From: an uncultured Agathobaculum sp.
Lineage (GTDB): Bacteria; Bacillota; Clostridia; Oscillospirales; Butyricicoccaceae
Direction: 5' to 3'
DNA length: 6,237 nucleotides
NCBI GenBank assembly: GCA_944380945.1
Contig: CALWJG010000095.1
Location: 1 to 6,237, forward strand
The notes under the pieces were generated by a model, which saw only the letters and a program-made list of their open reading frames with translations, did not search any database and was not told the origin of the DNA. A program made the position numbers and the translations under genes. Shown here piece after piece: positions 5,340-6,237 of the stretch (the stretch's first letter is position 1; the number at the start of each line of letters is the position of its first letter).

Positions 5340-5346
5340 GTACCCT

Positions 5347-5991
5347 GTGGAACGTAAGCAAGAGGTTTCCAAAGCGGTGATCCAGCGGCTGCCCCGCTAT
5401 TACCGGAACATCTGCGAACTGAAGGCGGAAGGCGTGCAGCGTATCTCTTCCCGCTCGCTGGCGGAACGCATGGGGCTGACCGCTTCGCAGATCCGGCAGG
5501 ATTTCAACTGCTTTGGCGGCTTTGGACAGCAGGGCTATGGGTATAATATCGACAAACTGCAGGAGGAGCTGGGCGCGATCCTCGGCCTGCGCGCCGGGCG
5601 CACGGCGATCCTGCTGGGCGCGGGCAATCTGGGCCGCGCGCTGCTCAACAACTTTGACTTTGCAGCCAGCGGGTTCCGCCTGCTGTGCGCGTTTGACGCC
5701 GATCCCGCGCTGACGGGTAAGACCTTCGGCGGCTATGAGGTGCGGGACAGCAGCACGCTCGACGCATTCCTCGAGGCGCATCACCCGGATGCGGCGGTGC
5801 TTACCATCCCGCGCGGCAACGCGCCTGCGATTGCGCGCAGTCTGGTCGACCGCGGCGTGCGCGGCCTGTGGAATTTCACGGGCGAGGACCTGCATCTGGA
5901 GGGGCTGGGGGTGCCGGTGGAAAACGTGCACCTGTCGGACAGCCTGATGACGCTGTGCCACCTGATCGGTACGGACACAGCGGAAGAATGA
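5347..5991 (+). CDS. rex: Redox-sensing transcriptional repressor Rex
   Basis: Rex is a homodimeric cytoplasmic repressor that binds DNA when NAD+ dominates and lets go when NADH is high, switching on genes for NADH use in fermentation. The 214-residue length is typical. Residues about 5-60 form the winged helix: PRYYRNI (16-22), SSRSLAERMGLTASQIRQDF (34-53) containing the recognition helix, then the hallmark CFGGFGQQGYGY (55-66). The Rossmann domain has LLGAGNLGRALL (89-100) with G91xG93xxG96, then AFDADP (115-120) at the end of strand 2, TIPRG (153-157), and the C-terminal swapped helix after VENVHLSDSL (191-200). All key parts are present. Being second gene behind a promoter with a Rex operator, it should repress its own synthesis along with icd. 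It is followed by strong terminator-like hairpins. Confidence 0.96.
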   Translation: MERKQEVSKAVIQRLPRYYRNICELKAEGVQRISSRSLAERMGLTASQIRQDFNCFGGFGQQGYGYNIDKLQEELGAILGLRAGRTAILLGAGNLGRALLNNFDFAASGFRLLCAFDADPALTGKTFGGYEVRDSSTLDAFLEAHHPDAAVLTIPRGNAPAIARSLVDRGVRGLWNFTGEDLHLEGLGVPVENVHLSDSLMTLCHLIGTDTAEE

Positions 5992-5997
5992 TATAAA

Positions 5998-6030
5998 AAG
6001 AAACGGCTTGGAGATTCCAAGCCGTTTCTT
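5998..6030. terminator. Terminator hairpin after rex, probably bidirectional
   Basis: A perfect 14 bp stem (5998-6011 with 6017-6030) around AGATT starts seven bases after the rex stop. On the plus strand the T-rich part TTTCTT lies inside the stem and no further T-run follows. On the minus strand the stem is followed by TTTTTATAT (revcomp of 5991-5999 area), a better tail. It could therefore serve rex and also a convergent gene beyond the window. Confidence 0.75.
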
Positions 6031-6065
6031 GAGACTGTCGAAAAACGTAGTTTTTCGACAGTCTC
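6031..6065. repeat. Perfect 16 bp inverted repeat directly abutting the rex terminator
   Basis: GAGACTGTCGAAAAAC (6031-6046) and GTTTTTCGACAGTCTC (6050-6065) are exact reverse complements around GTA. It begins at the very next base after the preceding 14 bp stem. The T5 run lies inside the stem, so it is not a classical terminator by itself. GAGACTGTC-type ends resemble, from memory, the ends of some insertion sequences or small MITE-like repeats, but no transposase is visible here. Confidence 0.7.
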
Positions 6066-6237
6066 TCGTTTGAAACTACAGTTGCACTCATTAAATAGCT
6101 GCCGCTACGCGGCAGAAAGCGGTCAGCGGGCTACGGCCCAAACGAAGTTCCGATACAAAAGAGTGCAAAAATCGCACCCTTTTGATCGGTTTGTATCGCA
6201 AAATCGGGCACGGCCCAGGCCGCCCTCTCTTGGCCTT
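6066..6237. other. Structured, probably repeat-derived tail with no confident gene
   Basis: It holds the hairpin CTGCCGC-TAC-GCGGCAG (6099-6115), GGGC-TACG-GCCC (6128-6139), a long-range pair CGTTTG (6067-6072)/CAAACG (6139-6144), an inverted 8-mer TTGCACTC (6082-6089)/GAGTGCAA (6161-6168), and an imperfect hairpin at 6151-6198 whose outer arms are CGATACAAA and TTTGTATCG. The minus strand is open for 48 codons from the window edge to a stop at 6091-6093, but without a recognisable protein pattern. The first hairpin resembles the GC hairpins at 243-259 and 380-394. It may be the end of a mobile repeat or the 3' region of a gene outside the window. Confidence 0.5.
6151..6198. repeat. Imperfect long hairpin in the tail region
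   Basis: CGATAC (6151-6156) pairs with GTATCG (6193-6198). Inside, AAAAG (6157-6161) pairs with CTTTT (6179-6183) and GTGC (6163-6166) with GCAC (6174-6177) around a seven-base loop, leaving GATCGGTTT (6184-6192) unpaired. Alternatively AAA (6157-6159) pairs with TTT (6190-6192), extending the outer stem to nine pairs. The inner part could act as a weak terminator in either direction. Confidence 0.5.

Noticed and set aside
6091..6237. Partial minus-strand gene entering from the right edge
   Set aside because: 48 open codons without a recognisable motif, overlapping strong hairpins. Two other minus frames are also open for most of the stretch, so openness is not informative.

Overview
The window looks like chromosomal DNA from a high-GC member of the Clostridia (Firmicutes/Bacillota), most likely an Oscillospiraceae/Ruminococcaceae-type gut anaerobe. 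The evidence is a Rex redox repressor, a short clostridial-type aconitase, strong AGGAGG-type ribosome binding sites, Gram-positive style intrinsic terminators, and GC-rich interspersed hairpin repeats of a kind I associate with that group. The family assignment is inference from protein style; there is no rRNA or other marker here.

Layout: (1) 1-852 has no convincing gene. It is a mosaic of short repeats: REP-like elements in both orientations, a run of GC hairpins arranged as an imperfect ~108-110 bp tandem duplication, and a longer 402-435 hairpin. (2) 853-1878 is tsaD, the catalytic subunit for the tRNA t6A modification, followed by a strong intrinsic terminator at 1919-1961. (3) A promoter candidate sits directly in front of that terminator and would give a ~170 nt structured leader before the aconitase gene at 2095-4020. 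(4) A 100 bp gap holds a GC hairpin, then a TTGACA/TAAAGT promoter whose -10 is covered by a near-consensus Rex operator. (5) An isocitrate dehydrogenase-type gene (4121-5278) and rex (5347-5991) follow. (6) Rex is followed by two back-to-back hairpins and a structured, probably repeat-derived tail to the window end.

How the genes work together: aconitase and isocitrate dehydrogenase convert citrate through isocitrate to 2-oxoglutarate, the oxidative half-branch of the TCA cycle that many anaerobes use to make glutamate. Rex senses NADH/NAD+ and would repress the icd-rex transcript, so it should regulate itself together with a dehydrogenase. The acn promoter has no comparable Rex site, so the two enzyme steps may be regulated separately. 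tsaD appears to be an unrelated housekeeping neighbour, cut off by its own terminator.

The most interesting points are the Rex operator and its odd logic (a dehydrogenase normally expected to produce NADH placed under a repressor that is released when NADH is high), the ambiguous coenzyme-site residues of that dehydrogenase, the acn promoter/tsaD terminator overlap, and the dense hairpin array at the left. I did not find a clearly new defence, mobile or CRISPR system.
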